Shown in pieces: positions 26,156 through 37,846 of a DNA stretch of 64,000 nucleotides (position 1 is the first letter of the stretch; each line of letters starts with the position of its first letter). The notes below the pieces were generated by a model. It did not search any database. It saw only the letters and a program-made list of their open reading frames with translations, and was not told where the DNA came from. Location of the stretch: assembly GCA_965228005.1 (NCBI GenBank), contig CBDDGV010000002.1, positions 124,001-188,000 on the forward strand. Reading direction: 5' to 3'. The position numbers were made by a program, and so were the translations under genes. Source of the DNA: JBCCXZ01 sp965228005 (lineage in GTDB: Bacteria > Planctomycetota > Planctomycetia > Pirellulales > Lacipirellulaceae).

Positions 26156-28126
26156 TTAGTCCTCCGGTTGCTTGTCTTGGGCCAGCCGGTGCGCCCCAGC
26201 GGGCTCCGGCTCCGCCGCCCCGCGCGGCTCGGCCTCGACGGGCGGGCCGAGGATTTCCTCCAGCCCCGCCGTGTCGACGATCTCCTGCTCGAGCAGCGCG
26301 TCGGCGAGAGCGTCGAGCTTCTCGCGTTCGTCGGTCAGCACCCGGGCAGCGGTCTCGTCGGCGTCGTGCAGGATCCGCGAGACCTCTTCGTCGATGACCC
26401 GCGCGGTGTGCTCGCTGAAGAGCCGGTGCTCCTGCACGATCTCTTTGCCCAGGAACGGGTGGTCTTCGCTCTCGTTGAACGCCACCGGGCCCAGCCGCTC
26501 GCTCATGCCCCACTTGGTGACCATCCGTCTGGCGAGCGACGTCGCCCGCTTCAGGTCGCTCTCGGCGCCGGCGCTGTACTCGTCGAAGCGGAGCTTCTCC
26601 GCCGCCCGCCCGGCGAGCGACATCGCCAGGGTGGCCCGGATCTGCGCTTCCGATACGTTCTTGCGGTCTTCGTCCGGCACGAGTTGGGTGACGCCCAGCG
26701 CACGGCCGCGGGGGACGATCGTTACCTTGTGCACCTTATCCGAGTGCGGCAGCAGCCAGGCCAGCAGCGCGTGCCCCGCCTCGTGGTAGGCGCAGATCAG
26801 CTTCTCCTCGTCGCTCAGCACGTCGTCCCGCAGGGCGCCCATCAGCACCTTGTCTCGGGCGTACTCGAAATCGGACATCTTTACGATCGACTGGTCGTGC
26901 CGCGAGGCCCACAACGCCGCCTCGTTCACCAGGTTGCGGATGTCCGCGCCGGTCAGGCCGACCGTGCCGCGGGCGAGCCGCTCCATATCGACGTCCTCGG
27001 CCACCGGCACGCCGCGGGAGTGCAGCTCGAACAGCTCGCGGCGGCCCTCGATGGTGGGTCGGTCGACCGTCACCTGACGGTCGAAACGCCCGGGGCGCAA
27101 CAGCGCCGGGTCGAGCACGTCGGGCCGGTTGGTCGCCGCGAGGACGATCACGGTCGAGGTCTGGGAGAAGCCGTCCATCTCGCTGAGGATCTGGTTGAGC
27201 GTCTGCTCGCGCTCGTCGTGGCCGCCGCCCAGGCCGGCGCCGCGTTGACGGCCCACCGCGTCGATTTCGTCGATGAACAGGATCGCGGGGGCATTCTCCT
27301 TCGCGGTCTTGAACATGTCCCGCACCCGGCCGGCGCCCACGCCGACGAAGAGCTGGATGAACTCCGACCCGTTGATCGAGTAGAAGGAGACGCCCGCCTC
27401 GCCCGCCACGGCCCGGGCCAGCAGGGTCTTGCCCGTCCCAGGAGGGCCCATCAGCAGCACGCCCTTGGGCACCCGGGCCCCCAGGCGGTGGAACTTCTCG
27501 GGTTCTTTGAGGAACTGGACGATCTCCTCCAGGTCTTTCTTCACCCCGTCCAGACCCGCGACGTCGTCGAATGTTACCGGCTTCTCGTCCGCTTCGTACT
27601 TGCGGGCTGGGCTGCGCGTGACGCCGCCGAGCATCCCGCCGCCCATCATGGGGTCGCGGTTGCGGCGCATCATCGTCCAGCCGAACACGAGCAGCAGGAG
27701 GATGCCGATGCTGGTGGCGAAGAAGATGAGGTCCGCCACCTCGGTCGGCTCTTCGTACTCGGTGACGATGCCCTGGGCCAGGAGGCTCTCGACCCATTCC
27801 TGCCCGAGTTGGGGCGGGATGTTGCAGAGGAACACCCGCTCGTCCCCGTCCTGGTCCTCCGCGGCCCCATCGGGCCGGCGGAATTTGCCGATCAGCTGTG
27901 TCCGGCCGCGGATGGTCACCTCGGCGATCTTGCCGGCGGCGAGTTGCTCCTGAAACTCGCTGAACGAGACCTCATCGGCGCGGACCAGCGGCTCGACGAC
28001 GACCGAGACGACCGCGACCAGCAGCAGCCCCACCATCAGCCAGTGCAGAGGCGTCCAGCCGGAGAAGTACCCGCCGGGCTTCTCTGGCTGCTCTTGCTCC
28101 GGGGGGGCGGGTTTGCTTTCCGGCAT
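26156..28126 (-). CDS. ftsH: ATP-dependent zinc metalloprotease FtsH
   Basis: 656-residue membrane AAA+ protease that degrades misfolded or regulated membrane and cytoplasmic proteins. Transmembrane helices are at about 30-46 and 133-150, enclosing a periplasmic domain. Walker A GPPGTGKT is at 227-234, Walker B ILFIDEID near 282-289, the pore motif in the FVGVGAGRVRDMF region, and the zinc motif HEAGH at 448-452. Length is typical. The Dabb gene follows 2 bp later and a MORN-repeat gene precedes by 44 bp. Confidence 0.97.
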   Translation of the reverse strand: MPESKPAPPEQEQPEKPGGYFSGWTPLHWLMVGLLLVAVVSVVVEPLVRADEVSFSEFQEQLAAGKIAEVTIRGRTQLIGKFRRPDGAAEDQDGDERVFLCNIPPQLGQEWVESLLAQGIVTEYEEPTEVADLIFFATSIGILLLLVFGWTMMRRNRDPMMGGGMLGGVTRSPARKYEADEKPVTFDDVAGLDGVKKDLEEIVQFLKEPEKFHRLGARVPKGVLLMGPPGTGKTLLARAVAGEAGVSFYSINGSEFIQLFVGVGAGRVRDMFKTAKENAPAILFIDEIDAVGRQRGAGLGGGHDEREQTLNQILSEMDGFSQTSTVIVLAATNRPDVLDPALLRPGRFDRQVTVDRPTIEGRRELFELHSRGVPVAEDVDMERLARGTVGLTGADIRNLVNEAALWASRHDQSIVKMSDFEYARDKVLMGALRDDVLSDEEKLICAYHEAGHALLAWLLPHSDKVHKVTIVPRGRALGVTQLVPDEDRKNVSEAQIRATLAMSLAGRAAEKLRFDEYSAGAESDLKRATSLARRMVTKWGMSERLGPVAFNESEDHPFLGKEIVQEHRLFSEHTARVIDEEVSRILHDADETAARVLTDEREKLDALADALLEQEIVDTAGLEEILGPPVEAEPRGAAEPEPAGAHRLAQDKQPED

Positions 28127-28170
28127 CGGGTCTCAGGGGGTGGTGGGCTCGTTGAGCGTGCGACGTGGCG

Positions 28171-28950
28171 TCACTCTGCGTCGGAAGACTCGTCGATTTC
28201 TATGTTGTCGCCCGTCTCTTCCTCGGCAGATTCTTCCGGACCCGTATCACTGGTCGGCGAGTGGCGGATCACCCTGCCCTTTTGCTTGCCCTTGGTGAAC
28301 TCTGCCTCGATCACCTTGCGGCCGGCCTCGTCCCACTCGACGACGACCCCGTCCACCTGACCTTCTGTGTGCGGGGCCCGCTGCCGCTCCTGGCCGTTTA
28401 CGTAGAAACTCTTGCGGATGCCGTGCAGCTTGCCGTCGACGTACGGCAGCTCCAGCCGGACCGTCTTGCCGTCGGGGTGGTAGAGGATCCACGTGCCCGC
28501 GCGTTTTCCTTCAGCGTACTCCCGCTCGGCCTGCAGGGTGCCGTCTTCCCGGAACGCTTGCCACTTTCCGTCGGGCCGGCCTTCTACGAAGTTGACGGTG
28601 CGGTTGAGCTGCCCGTTGGGGTGCCAGAAACTCCACTCGCCGTGGTGGACGCCGTCCTTGAACTCGCCCTCGGAGAACTTCTCTCCGTTACGCCAGTACT
28701 CCTCGTACGCCCCGTGGTTGATCACCGAGTCGTCGGACATCAACTTCACGCGGCGTTTGACGCGCGTCGACTTGTCGGCGTACTGCTCGACGTAGGTCTT
28801 CTCGCCCATGGCCCGGGGCGCGGGGGGCTGCCGGGGCTCTTCCAGGTAGATCCCTTCAGATGCCCCGCCCTCGGCGGTCTGAGCGACCGCGGCCCTCGGA
28901 AACGCCGAAACCGAGCAGGCGACCAGAACGATGGAAAGGACGTAACGCAT
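28171..28950 (-). CDS. Secreted MORN-repeat (YwqK-like) protein
   Basis: 259-residue exported protein. A signal peptide (MRYVLSIVLVACSVSAFPRAAVA) is followed by about six repeats of the MORN type, for example DGVHHGEWSFWHPNGQLNR, EGRPDGKWQAFREDGTL and AGTWILYHPDGKTV. The tail is strongly acidic (EESAEEETGD). MORN-like sheets are usually structural or membrane-contacting. The name YwqK antitoxin family is only a label for the repeat; no toxin gene is adjacent. The start at 28950 opens the signal peptide; upstream extension to 29034 is unlikely. 44 bp before ftsH on the same strand. Confidence 0.82.
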   Translation of the reverse strand: MRYVLSIVLVACSVSAFPRAAVAQTAEGGASEGIYLEEPRQPPAPRAMGEKTYVEQYADKSTRVKRRVKLMSDDSVINHGAYEEYWRNGEKFSEGEFKDGVHHGEWSFWHPNGQLNRTVNFVEGRPDGKWQAFREDGTLQAEREYAEGKRAGTWILYHPDGKTVRLELPYVDGKLHGIRKSFYVNGQERQRAPHTEGQVDGVVVEWDEAGRKVIEAEFTKGKQKGRVIRHSPTSDTGPEESAEEETGDNIEIDESSDAE

Positions 28951-29188
28951 GCTGAAACCAACCTGAGTGCTGTGTTGAGAGGCCCCACGCGGGGCAATCT
29001 TCTTGGGACGCTCTCCGCCGGCAACAAGTTCCACGGCGCGGTGTTACGCGGGCCGGGCGCTGTGGCCTAAACAAACTAGTATGCCACAGCGGCCGGGGGC
29101 GACCAACCGGCCGCTCCGCCGCGGCCCTGGGCTCGGCGGCAGGGGGGTTCGGGTTCCAGCGGTCCTGCGGATGCGGGCCGCCTGTGGC

Positions 29189-30481
29189 CTAACCCGGCGT
29201 CCACCCGGCCGGCAGAGAGGCGTTCTTTTCTACGACAAGGACCCCATCACGGATCGCACCGAATTCGCCCAACGAAGCCTCGTCGGCGCCCGCCTCACAA
29301 ACCACGCGGGCCCCCTCCCCGATGCTGGCGTTCTTGTCGATGATCGCCCGATCGATGACTGCCCCGTCCGCGATGCCCAGCCCCACCGGGTCCGGGTGGT
29401 CCATGGCGTCGAGGTCGAGGTTGTTGCCGTAGAAGTCGGCGCCCATGATCACGGAGTTGCGGATCGTGACGTTCTTGCCGATCACGCACCGCAGGCCGAT
29501 GACGCTGTTCTCGATCACCGAGCCGGCGCCGATCGTGCAGCCGTCGGCGATCAGGCTCGACGAAACCTGGGCCCCGTCGATTCTCATCGGGGGCAAGAAC
29601 CGCGGCCGCGAATAGATCTTGGCCTCCGCCTCAGCCAGAGAGAACGGCGCGTCCGCGCGGGCGAGCTGCAGGTTCGACTCGTAGAACGAACCGATCGTGC
29701 CGATGTCTTCCCAGTACCCGTCGAACAGGTGGAGCTGCACCTTCCGCGTACCGATCGACTGCGGGAACACCTCGCGGCCGAAGTCGTGGTGATCGGTGTC
29801 GTTGAGCGCCTGGGTGAGCACGTCGCGGTTGAAGATGTAGATGCCCATGCTGGCGAGGCAGTTCCGGCCGTTGCTCTCAACGCCCCGGGCGTCGATCCAC
29901 GCGGGGTCCATCAGCACCTCGGCGAGCTCCTCGTCGGTCTTGGGCTTTTCGCGGAAGCCCACGACCTGGCCTGAGTCGTCCGCCTTCATCACGCCCAGGC
30001 CCTCGGCCTCGTGCGGGTGGACCGGCTTAGCGGCGATCGTGATGTCGGCGCCGGCCTCTTTGTGCGTCTGGAGCATCTTGGCGAAGTCCATCCGGTAGAG
30101 CTGGTCGCCCGAGAGGATCACCACGTAGTCGGTGTTCCGCTGCGTGAGGTAACGCAGCGTCTTGCGGACCGCGTCGGCGGTGCCCTGGTACCAGTCGGTG
30201 CCCTCGGTCACCGTCTGCTGGGCGGCCAGAATCTCGACGAAGCCGCCGCTGAAGTTGTCGAACCGGTAGGCGCCGCGGATGTGGCGGTGCAGGCTCACCG
30301 AGAGGAACTGGGTGAGCACAAAGATGCGGTTCAGCCCGCTGTTGAGGCAGTTCGAGATGGGGATGTCGATCAGGCGGTACTTGCCGCCCAGCGGCACGGC
30401 CGGCTTCGACCGGTACTTCGTCAGCGGCCGCAGCCGCGTCCCCTGCCCGCCGCCCAACACAACCGCGACCACGTTTTTCAT
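29189..30481 (-). CDS. glgC: Glucose-1-phosphate adenylyltransferase
   Basis: 430-residue ADP-glucose pyrophosphorylase, the committed step of glycogen synthesis. The nucleotidyltransferase signature VVLGGGQGTRLRPLTKYRSK opens the protein, VILSGDQLYRMDFAKML and VVGFREKPK follow, and the C-terminal left-handed beta helix carries ENSVIGLRCVIGKNV. Residues for allosteric control by metabolites lie in the N-terminal stretch but the activator cannot be predicted. No other glg gene is adjacent. It starts 40 bp after the leuS stop on the same strand. Confidence 0.96.
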   Translation of the reverse strand: MKNVVAVVLGGGQGTRLRPLTKYRSKPAVPLGGKYRLIDIPISNCLNSGLNRIFVLTQFLSVSLHRHIRGAYRFDNFSGGFVEILAAQQTVTEGTDWYQGTADAVRKTLRYLTQRNTDYVVILSGDQLYRMDFAKMLQTHKEAGADITIAAKPVHPHEAEGLGVMKADDSGQVVGFREKPKTDEELAEVLMDPAWIDARGVESNGRNCLASMGIYIFNRDVLTQALNDTDHHDFGREVFPQSIGTRKVQLHLFDGYWEDIGTIGSFYESNLQLARADAPFSLAEAEAKIYSRPRFLPPMRIDGAQVSSSLIADGCTIGAGSVIENSVIGLRCVIGKNVTIRNSVIMGADFYGNNLDLDAMDHPDPVGLGIADGAVIDRAIIDKNASIGEGARVVCEAGADEASLGEFGAIRDGVLVVEKNASLPAGWTPG

Positions 30482-30521
30482 TTCGTTTTCGATTCCCGAG
30501 TAGAGAGGAGGTGGGCGGGTC

Positions 30522-33185
<2,664 letters not shown>

Positions 33186-33191
33186 GGAGTG

Positions 33192-33227
33192 GATCGAAGA
33201 TTTGAGATTGCAGATTGAAGATCGCAG
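33192..33227. repeat. Single-arm word repeat (GATTGCAGATTGAAGAT family) in the leuS leader
   Basis: GATCGAAGATTTGAGATTG runs into CAGATTGAAGATCGCAG just upstream of the leuS start. The same words appear as paired arms at 36064-36165. No partner arm is visible nearby. Confidence 0.6.
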
Positions 33228-33286
33228 GGAGCTGACAGAACCGAGATTCTAGCGACGGCCGCTGCACGCGCAAACCTAGGCGACCG

Positions 33287-33316
33287 TTGACGTTGCTCTC
33301 CGAGCGTCAGTACGAT
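33287..33316 (+). promoter_or_regulatory. Candidate promoter for homoserine dehydrogenase
   Basis: TTGACG at 33287-33292 and TACGAT at 33311-33316 with an 18-bp spacer, about 75 bp upstream of the hom start codon. It is the best sigma-70-like match I see in the window. Confidence 0.45.
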
Positions 33317-33391
33317 GACGCCCGCCGGACCACTTGAGTTCACGCACCAGCCGGCCGAAGCGCTCGGCACTGACTGGAAGAAACGATTTCC

Positions 33392-34687
33392 ATGGAAAAA
33401 ACCAACGTCGCCGTCATCGGCCTGGGCACCGTCGGCTCGGGCGTGGCCCGTATTCTGCTCGACGAAGGCGACCGCACCGCCCGCCACGCCGGCCGTACGC
33501 TGTGGCTGAAGAAGGCCGTCTGCCGCGACCTAGCCAAGCCCCGCGACTGCGAGCTGCCCGAGGGCGTGCTGACCGACGACGTCAACGAGGTGATCGAAGA
33601 CGATGAGATCACCGTGGTCGCCCAGCTCATCGGCGGGTTGGAGCCGGCCCGCTCGATCATGCTTCAACTCCTAGAGTGCGGCAAAGACGTGGTCACCGCC
33701 AACAAGGCCCTGCTCGCCGAACACGGGCCCGAGCTGTTCGATCGCGCCCGTGAGTTGGGACGCTCGATCGCCTTCGAGGCCTCGGTCGCCGGCGGGGTGC
33801 CGATCATCGCCAACCTGGGGCAGTGTCTCACCGCGAACCAAGTCACCTCGCTGCACGGCATCCTCAACGGCACGAGCAACTTCATCCTTAGCAAGATGCA
33901 CGCCGACGGCGCCGCCTATTCTGACGTGGTGGCCGAGGCCCAGCGGCTCGGGTATGCGGAGGCCGACCCCACGATGGACGTCGACGGCACCGACGCCGCC
34001 CAGAAGCTGGCGATCCTCGCCCAGCTCGCCTTCGGCGCCCGGCTCGACTGGCGCGACATCCCCCGCTCGGGGATCGACACGGTCGACCTGCTCGACGTTC
34101 GCTACGCCCAGGAGATGGGCTACCGCATCAAGCTGTTGGCCGTGGCCGACCTGCACGACGGCCGGCTCGACTGCGAGGTGAACCCCGCCCTGGTTTGCGC
34201 CGGCACGCCGCTCGGCGAAGTGGGCGGACCGTTCAACGCGGTGCTCGTGAAGGGCGACGCCGTCGGCCCGCTGTTCTTCCACGGCCAGGGCGCCGGGCAG
34301 ATGCCGACCGCCTCGGCGGTGGTGGCCGACCTGATCGACACCGCCGTCGGCCGCACCGCGCTCACCTTCGGCACACTGCAGCTCTGGTCGAAGGCGCTCG
34401 AGGGCGTCGACCAGGCCGACTTCGCCCACAGCACCAGCAGCCGCTACGTGCGGGTGATGGTCGAAGACCACCCCGGCGTGCTCGCCCAGGTGACGAAGGC
34501 GTTCGGTGACGAGGGCATCTCAATCGCGTCGATCCTGCAGAAGGAACCCGTCGGCGACGACTCGGCGGTGCCGCTGGTGATCATGACCCATGCCGCGAGC
34601 GAAGCGGCGACCGACAAGGCTTGCGCGACGATCGCGGCACTGCCTGCTTGCAAGGCGGAGCCGGTGAAGATGTGGGTGCGGGATTAG
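33392..34687 (+). CDS. hom: Homoserine dehydrogenase
   Basis: 431-residue NAD(P)-dependent enzyme reducing aspartate semialdehyde to homoserine. The Rossmann motif GLGTVGSGVARILL opens the protein, the catalytic core has GILNGTSNFIL and the signature EADPTMDVDGTDAAQKLAIL. The C-terminus from about residue 350 is an ACT domain (YVRVMVEDHPGVLAQVTKAF), the normal threonine-feedback site. It stands upstream of an ApgM-family gene on the same strand, separated by an inverted repeat whose first bases overlap the hom stop codon. Confidence 0.96.
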   Translation: MEKTNVAVIGLGTVGSGVARILLDEGDRTARHAGRTLWLKKAVCRDLAKPRDCELPEGVLTDDVNEVIEDDEITVVAQLIGGLEPARSIMLQLLECGKDVVTANKALLAEHGPELFDRARELGRSIAFEASVAGGVPIIANLGQCLTANQVTSLHGILNGTSNFILSKMHADGAAYSDVVAEAQRLGYAEADPTMDVDGTDAAQKLAILAQLAFGARLDWRDIPRSGIDTVDLLDVRYAQEMGYRIKLLAVADLHDGRLDCEVNPALVCAGTPLGEVGGPFNAVLVKGDAVGPLFFHGQGAGQMPTASAVVADLIDTAVGRTALTFGTLQLWSKALEGVDQADFAHSTSSRYVRVMVEDHPGVLAQVTKAFGDEGISIASILQKEPVGDDSAVPLVIMTHAASEAATDKACATIAALPACKAEPVKMWVRD

Positions 34688-34840
34688 CCACAGATGGACG
34701 CAGATAAACGCTGATCGCCGGAGGCGTTTAGACAATCCTCCCTTGCTGCTCTAACTCTCGACCTTACAAAAGCCAACTCGAACAACTGTTTTGGGATAGC
34801 AGTCGAATCATCTGTGTTCATCTGCGTCCATCTGTGGCTA
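34685..34840. repeat. Paired inverted repeat of CACAGATG/GCAGATAAAC words
   Basis: Left arm TAGCCACAGATGGACGCAGA at 34685-34704, continuing as TAAACGCTGAT to 34715. Right arm 34807-34840 is its reverse complement with few mismatches (ends CATCTGTGGCTA). The loop is about 90 bp. The first three bases are the hom stop codon. It sits between hom and the ApgM-like gene. Confidence 0.85.
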
Positions 34841-34862
34841 TTCCCCAGAACCACCAATCACT

Positions 34863-36062
34863 ATGAAATACGCGATCATCATCCCAGACGGCGCCGCTGA
34901 CGAATCCCAGGAGGAACTCGGCGGCAAGACGCCGTTGGAAGACGCCAATACTCCGGCGATGGACGCCGTTGTGGCCGAGGGCGTTGTCGCCCGCGCTTGC
35001 CACACGCCGCCTTCGCTTCCGGCGGGGTCGGAAGTGGGCAACATGAGCCTGCTGGGCTACGACCCGCTCGCCAATTTCACCGGCCGGGCGCCGATTGAGG
35101 CGGCGGCGCAGGGGATTGAGCTTGCGCCCGAGGACTGGGCCGTCCGCTGCAATCTGGTCACCGTGCAGGACCAGACGATGCGCGACTTCACCGCCGACCA
35201 CATCAGCACCGACGAGGCGACCGCCCTGCTGGCCACGGCCCAAGAAGAGCTCGGCGGCGGCGGGTTGGAGTTCGTCGCCGGCGTCAGCTACCGCAACCTG
35301 CTGCTCTGGCGCGGCGCCGACCGCCCTGCCCCGTTTACCATGGAGACCCGCTACACGCCGCCGCACGACTTGACCGACAAGTCGGTGCTGAATGACTACC
35401 CCCGCGGCCCGGGCAGCGATGTGCTCACCGAACTGATGGAAGCCACCGGCCGGCTGTTCGCCGAGCACCCGGTAAACCAGAAACGCATCGCCGAAGGCAA
35501 ACTCCCAGCGACGAACGTCTGGCTGTGGGGCCTCGGCCAGGCACCCGCGCTGGCGCCGTTCACCGAAGCCTACGGCCCCCGCGGGGCGATGATCACCGCG
35601 GTCGACCTGCTCCGGGGCTTGGCCGCCCTCGTCGGCTGGGAACGCATCGAGGTGCCCGGGGCCACCGGCTACACCGACACCGACTACGCCGCCAAGGGCC
35701 GCTACGCGGTCGACGCGCTCAACAAGTACGACCTGATCTGCGTCCACATCGAGGCGCCCGACGAGGCCTCGCACGAGGGCGACTGCGCCGCGAAGGTGAA
35801 GGCCATCGAAGAGATCGACCGCCACGTCGTCGCCCCACTGGTCGAGGCGCTGAAGTCTCACGGCGAGCACCGCATCCTCATCTCGCCCGACCACCCGACG
35901 TTCCTCAGCACTAAGACGCACACCCACGGCAACGTCCCCGTGGCGGTGGCCGGCACGGGCATCGAGCCCGACCTTTTCGACGCCTACGGCGACACCAACG
36001 CGGCGGCGTCCGACCTGGCGTTCGACGATGGGTGGAAGGCGATGGGGTTTTTTGTGAAGTGA
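34863..36062 (+). CDS. ApgM-family phosphoglycerate mutase-like enzyme; proposed homoserine kinase
   Basis: 399-residue member of the alkaline-phosphatase superfamily group that holds archaeal-type cofactor-independent phosphoglycerate mutases. Motifs seen are IIIPDGAADE (metal Asp), PAGSEVGNMSLLGYDP (nucleophile Ser region), HIEAPDEASHEGD and ISPDHPTFLSTKTHTHG. In many bacteria a close subgroup lies next to hom and thrC in genomes lacking ThrB and has been proposed to be a homoserine kinase. Here it directly follows hom, which fits that role. Phosphoglycerate mutase activity remains the alternative. Confidence 0.8.
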   Translation: MKYAIIIPDGAADESQEELGGKTPLEDANTPAMDAVVAEGVVARACHTPPSLPAGSEVGNMSLLGYDPLANFTGRAPIEAAAQGIELAPEDWAVRCNLVTVQDQTMRDFTADHISTDEATALLATAQEELGGGGLEFVAGVSYRNLLLWRGADRPAPFTMETRYTPPHDLTDKSVLNDYPRGPGSDVLTELMEATGRLFAEHPVNQKRIAEGKLPATNVWLWGLGQAPALAPFTEAYGPRGAMITAVDLLRGLAALVGWERIEVPGATGYTDTDYAAKGRYAVDALNKYDLICVHIEAPDEASHEGDCAAKVKAIEEIDRHVVAPLVEALKSHGEHRILISPDHPTFLSTKTHTHGNVPVAVAGTGIEPDLFDAYGDTNAAASDLAFDDGWKAMGFFVK

Positions 36063-36063
36063 T

Positions 36064-36165
36064 TTAAGATCGGAGATTGAAGATTGCAGATCGAGAAGCG
36101 GTCCCTCGAGACACGCCTTCTCCAATCCTGAACTCTTCAATCTGCAATCTGCAGTCTTAGATCTG
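36064..36165. repeat. Paired inverted repeat of GATTGAAGATTGCAGAT words
   Basis: Left arm 36064-36093 (AAGATCGGAGATTGAAGATT then GCAGATCG). Right arm 36135-36165 reads CTTCAATCTGCAATCTGCAG then TCTTAGATCTG. They pair imperfectly across about 40 bp. It fills the gap between the ApgM-like and HTTM genes and shares words with the leuS leader repeat at 33192. Confidence 0.75.
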
Positions 36166-36167
36166 CC

Positions 36168-37751
36168 ATGCATCTTCTCTCGAAAGCAGCCGATTCTCTG
36201 TTTGCCCCGGTTTCGGCGTCTCGGCCTTTCCTTCTTGAGAAGTTCGTCCTGGTGCTGCTGGCGGCGGATATCTGGTCGACACGCACCGCCGGGGCCAGCC
36301 GGTACGACGCCGACGAGTTCCAGCTCGCCCACTTCGGGTGGCTCGACGCCCTGCAGCCGACGCCCAACGAGACGATCTACATCGGGTCGCTCGTGCTCAC
36401 CGGCCTTCTGTCAGTGACACTCGCCGTGGCGAACCTCGGCCTCGCCTGGCGGCTCGCGCTGGTCGTGCTCTACAGCTACACCTGGGCGATGAGCCGGCTC
36501 GACAGCTACCAGCACCACTACCTGCTCTCGTGGGTACTGCTCTGCGTGGCGTTCTTCCCGACACTGCGGCTGGCCGACGTGGCCAACACCGAGAAAGGCC
36601 GGCCGCTCGCGTGCGCGTGGGCCTGGCGGCTTTTGGGGCTGCTGATCGCGGTGGTCTACGTGTGGACGTCGATCGCCAAGCTCGACGACGTCTGGCGGGG
36701 CGGCGCCGGCCTCGCGCAGCTCAGCGGCGCCAAGAACCTTCTGAACCCGTTCGCCGCGCTGTTCCCCGGGCGGCTTGGCGTGTACGCGTTTGCTGCGAAC
36801 GCCACGATCGTTGTCGAGCTCATCATCGCCGCGGGCTACGCCGTGGCGGCTCTCGCCACCGACCGCAGCGGCCGCTTCACACAGCTCTTGTGCTGGGTCT
36901 CATGGGTGCTGGCCATCGCGCTGCACGCGGGCTTTGAGCTAGCCGGGCTGAAGATCGGTTGGTTCAGCTACTGGATGATCGCCGCCGCGTGCGTCTACTT
37001 CCTGCCCGACAATGCGCTCTGGGCGATTGTCGACCGACTCTCTTTCGTCATGCAGTCGCTGCAGAATAAACTGCCGCAACCGATCGAAGCATCAAGCCCT
37101 TCCCGCACGCCTGTACTCGCTGTGGTGGCCGCCGTGGTCACGGCGACCGCCGTCTACGCGATCGATCTCCCCGGCGTCGGCGCCGCCTGCGCCTGTGCTT
37201 GGGCAACGTTAGCGGGTTACTGGTTCGTCAGCGATCGCACAACGACCGAGTCTGCCGTCGCCGGGTTGCTCCTGGGAGTTGCTTTGCTTCATGCGTGCAT
37301 GTGGGTCCACCAGCCCCAGTCGCAGTTCTACACGTACCGCCTCGCCCAGCTCCAACGCCGCGGCGACTGGGAAGCCGCCCGAGGGTGCCTGCCCAAAGCA
37401 GAAAAACACGCCGACCCGGACGACCTCTTCGCCCAGTTCAACCTCGGCTGGTTCCTGGCCGTAGCGGACGACGCGGAGCTGCGCGACGCCGCAAAGGCCA
37501 CGCGCTACGCCGCCCGCGCTTCCGAACTCGCCGAACACCAGAACGCCACCGCCCTCGACGCCTGGGCCTGCGCCCTCGCCTCCGGCGGCGACTACCAGGC
37601 CGCGGTCGCCAAGATCGACCAAGCCGCGAAACTCCTCCGCCCCGGCGACCCGCTCCGCAGCCAGCTCGCCCAGCGGAAGAGCCTGTTCCTCGCCGAACAG
37701 CCCTACGTGCTCAAGCCGAGATACCGTTACAGAACGCCCTCTTCGCAGTAG
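36168..37751 (+). CDS. HTTM (vitamin K-dependent gamma-carboxylase-like) membrane protein with helical-repeat tail
   Basis: 527-residue polytopic protein. The first 320 residues hold roughly seven membrane helices with the HTTM signature region YQHHYLLSWVLLCVAFFP and YVWTSIAKLDD. Two more hydrophobic segments follow (ending near residue 385), then a soluble alpha-helical tail resembling TPR repeats (LFAQFNLGWFLAVADDAELR). The family's usual C-terminal beta domain with an RFSWRM-type motif is missing here. Substrate unknown. ATG at 36168 is adopted although no strong ribosome-binding site is visible. Confidence 0.75.
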   Translation: MHLLSKAADSLFAPVSASRPFLLEKFVLVLLAADIWSTRTAGASRYDADEFQLAHFGWLDALQPTPNETIYIGSLVLTGLLSVTLAVANLGLAWRLALVVLYSYTWAMSRLDSYQHHYLLSWVLLCVAFFPTLRLADVANTEKGRPLACAWAWRLLGLLIAVVYVWTSIAKLDDVWRGGAGLAQLSGAKNLLNPFAALFPGRLGVYAFAANATIVVELIIAAGYAVAALATDRSGRFTQLLCWVSWVLAIALHAGFELAGLKIGWFSYWMIAAACVYFLPDNALWAIVDRLSFVMQSLQNKLPQPIEASSPSRTPVLAVVAAVVTATAVYAIDLPGVGAACACAWATLAGYWFVSDRTTTESAVAGLLLGVALLHACMWVHQPQSQFYTYRLAQLQRRGDWEAARGCLPKAEKHADPDDLFAQFNLGWFLAVADDAELRDAAKATRYAARASELAEHQNATALDAWACALASGGDYQAAVAKIDQAAKLLRPGDPLRSQLAQRKSLFLAEQPYVLKPRYRYRTPSSQ

Positions 37752-37846
37752 CGGCCCGCGTACTGGCAGCGACCCCGCGGCCGCACCATAATGCACGTCC
37801 GGCCCGACCGACGCCGGCCCGATAGACGACAGCTGAGGAATTGATC

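Noticed and set aside
26141..28360. 739-codon open frame antisense to ftsH
   Set aside because: Shadow of ftsH and the MORN gene; unfamily-like composition.
28171..28950. Toxin-antitoxin system (YwqK label)
   Set aside because: The label comes only from MORN-type repeats; no toxin gene is adjacent and the protein has a signal peptide.
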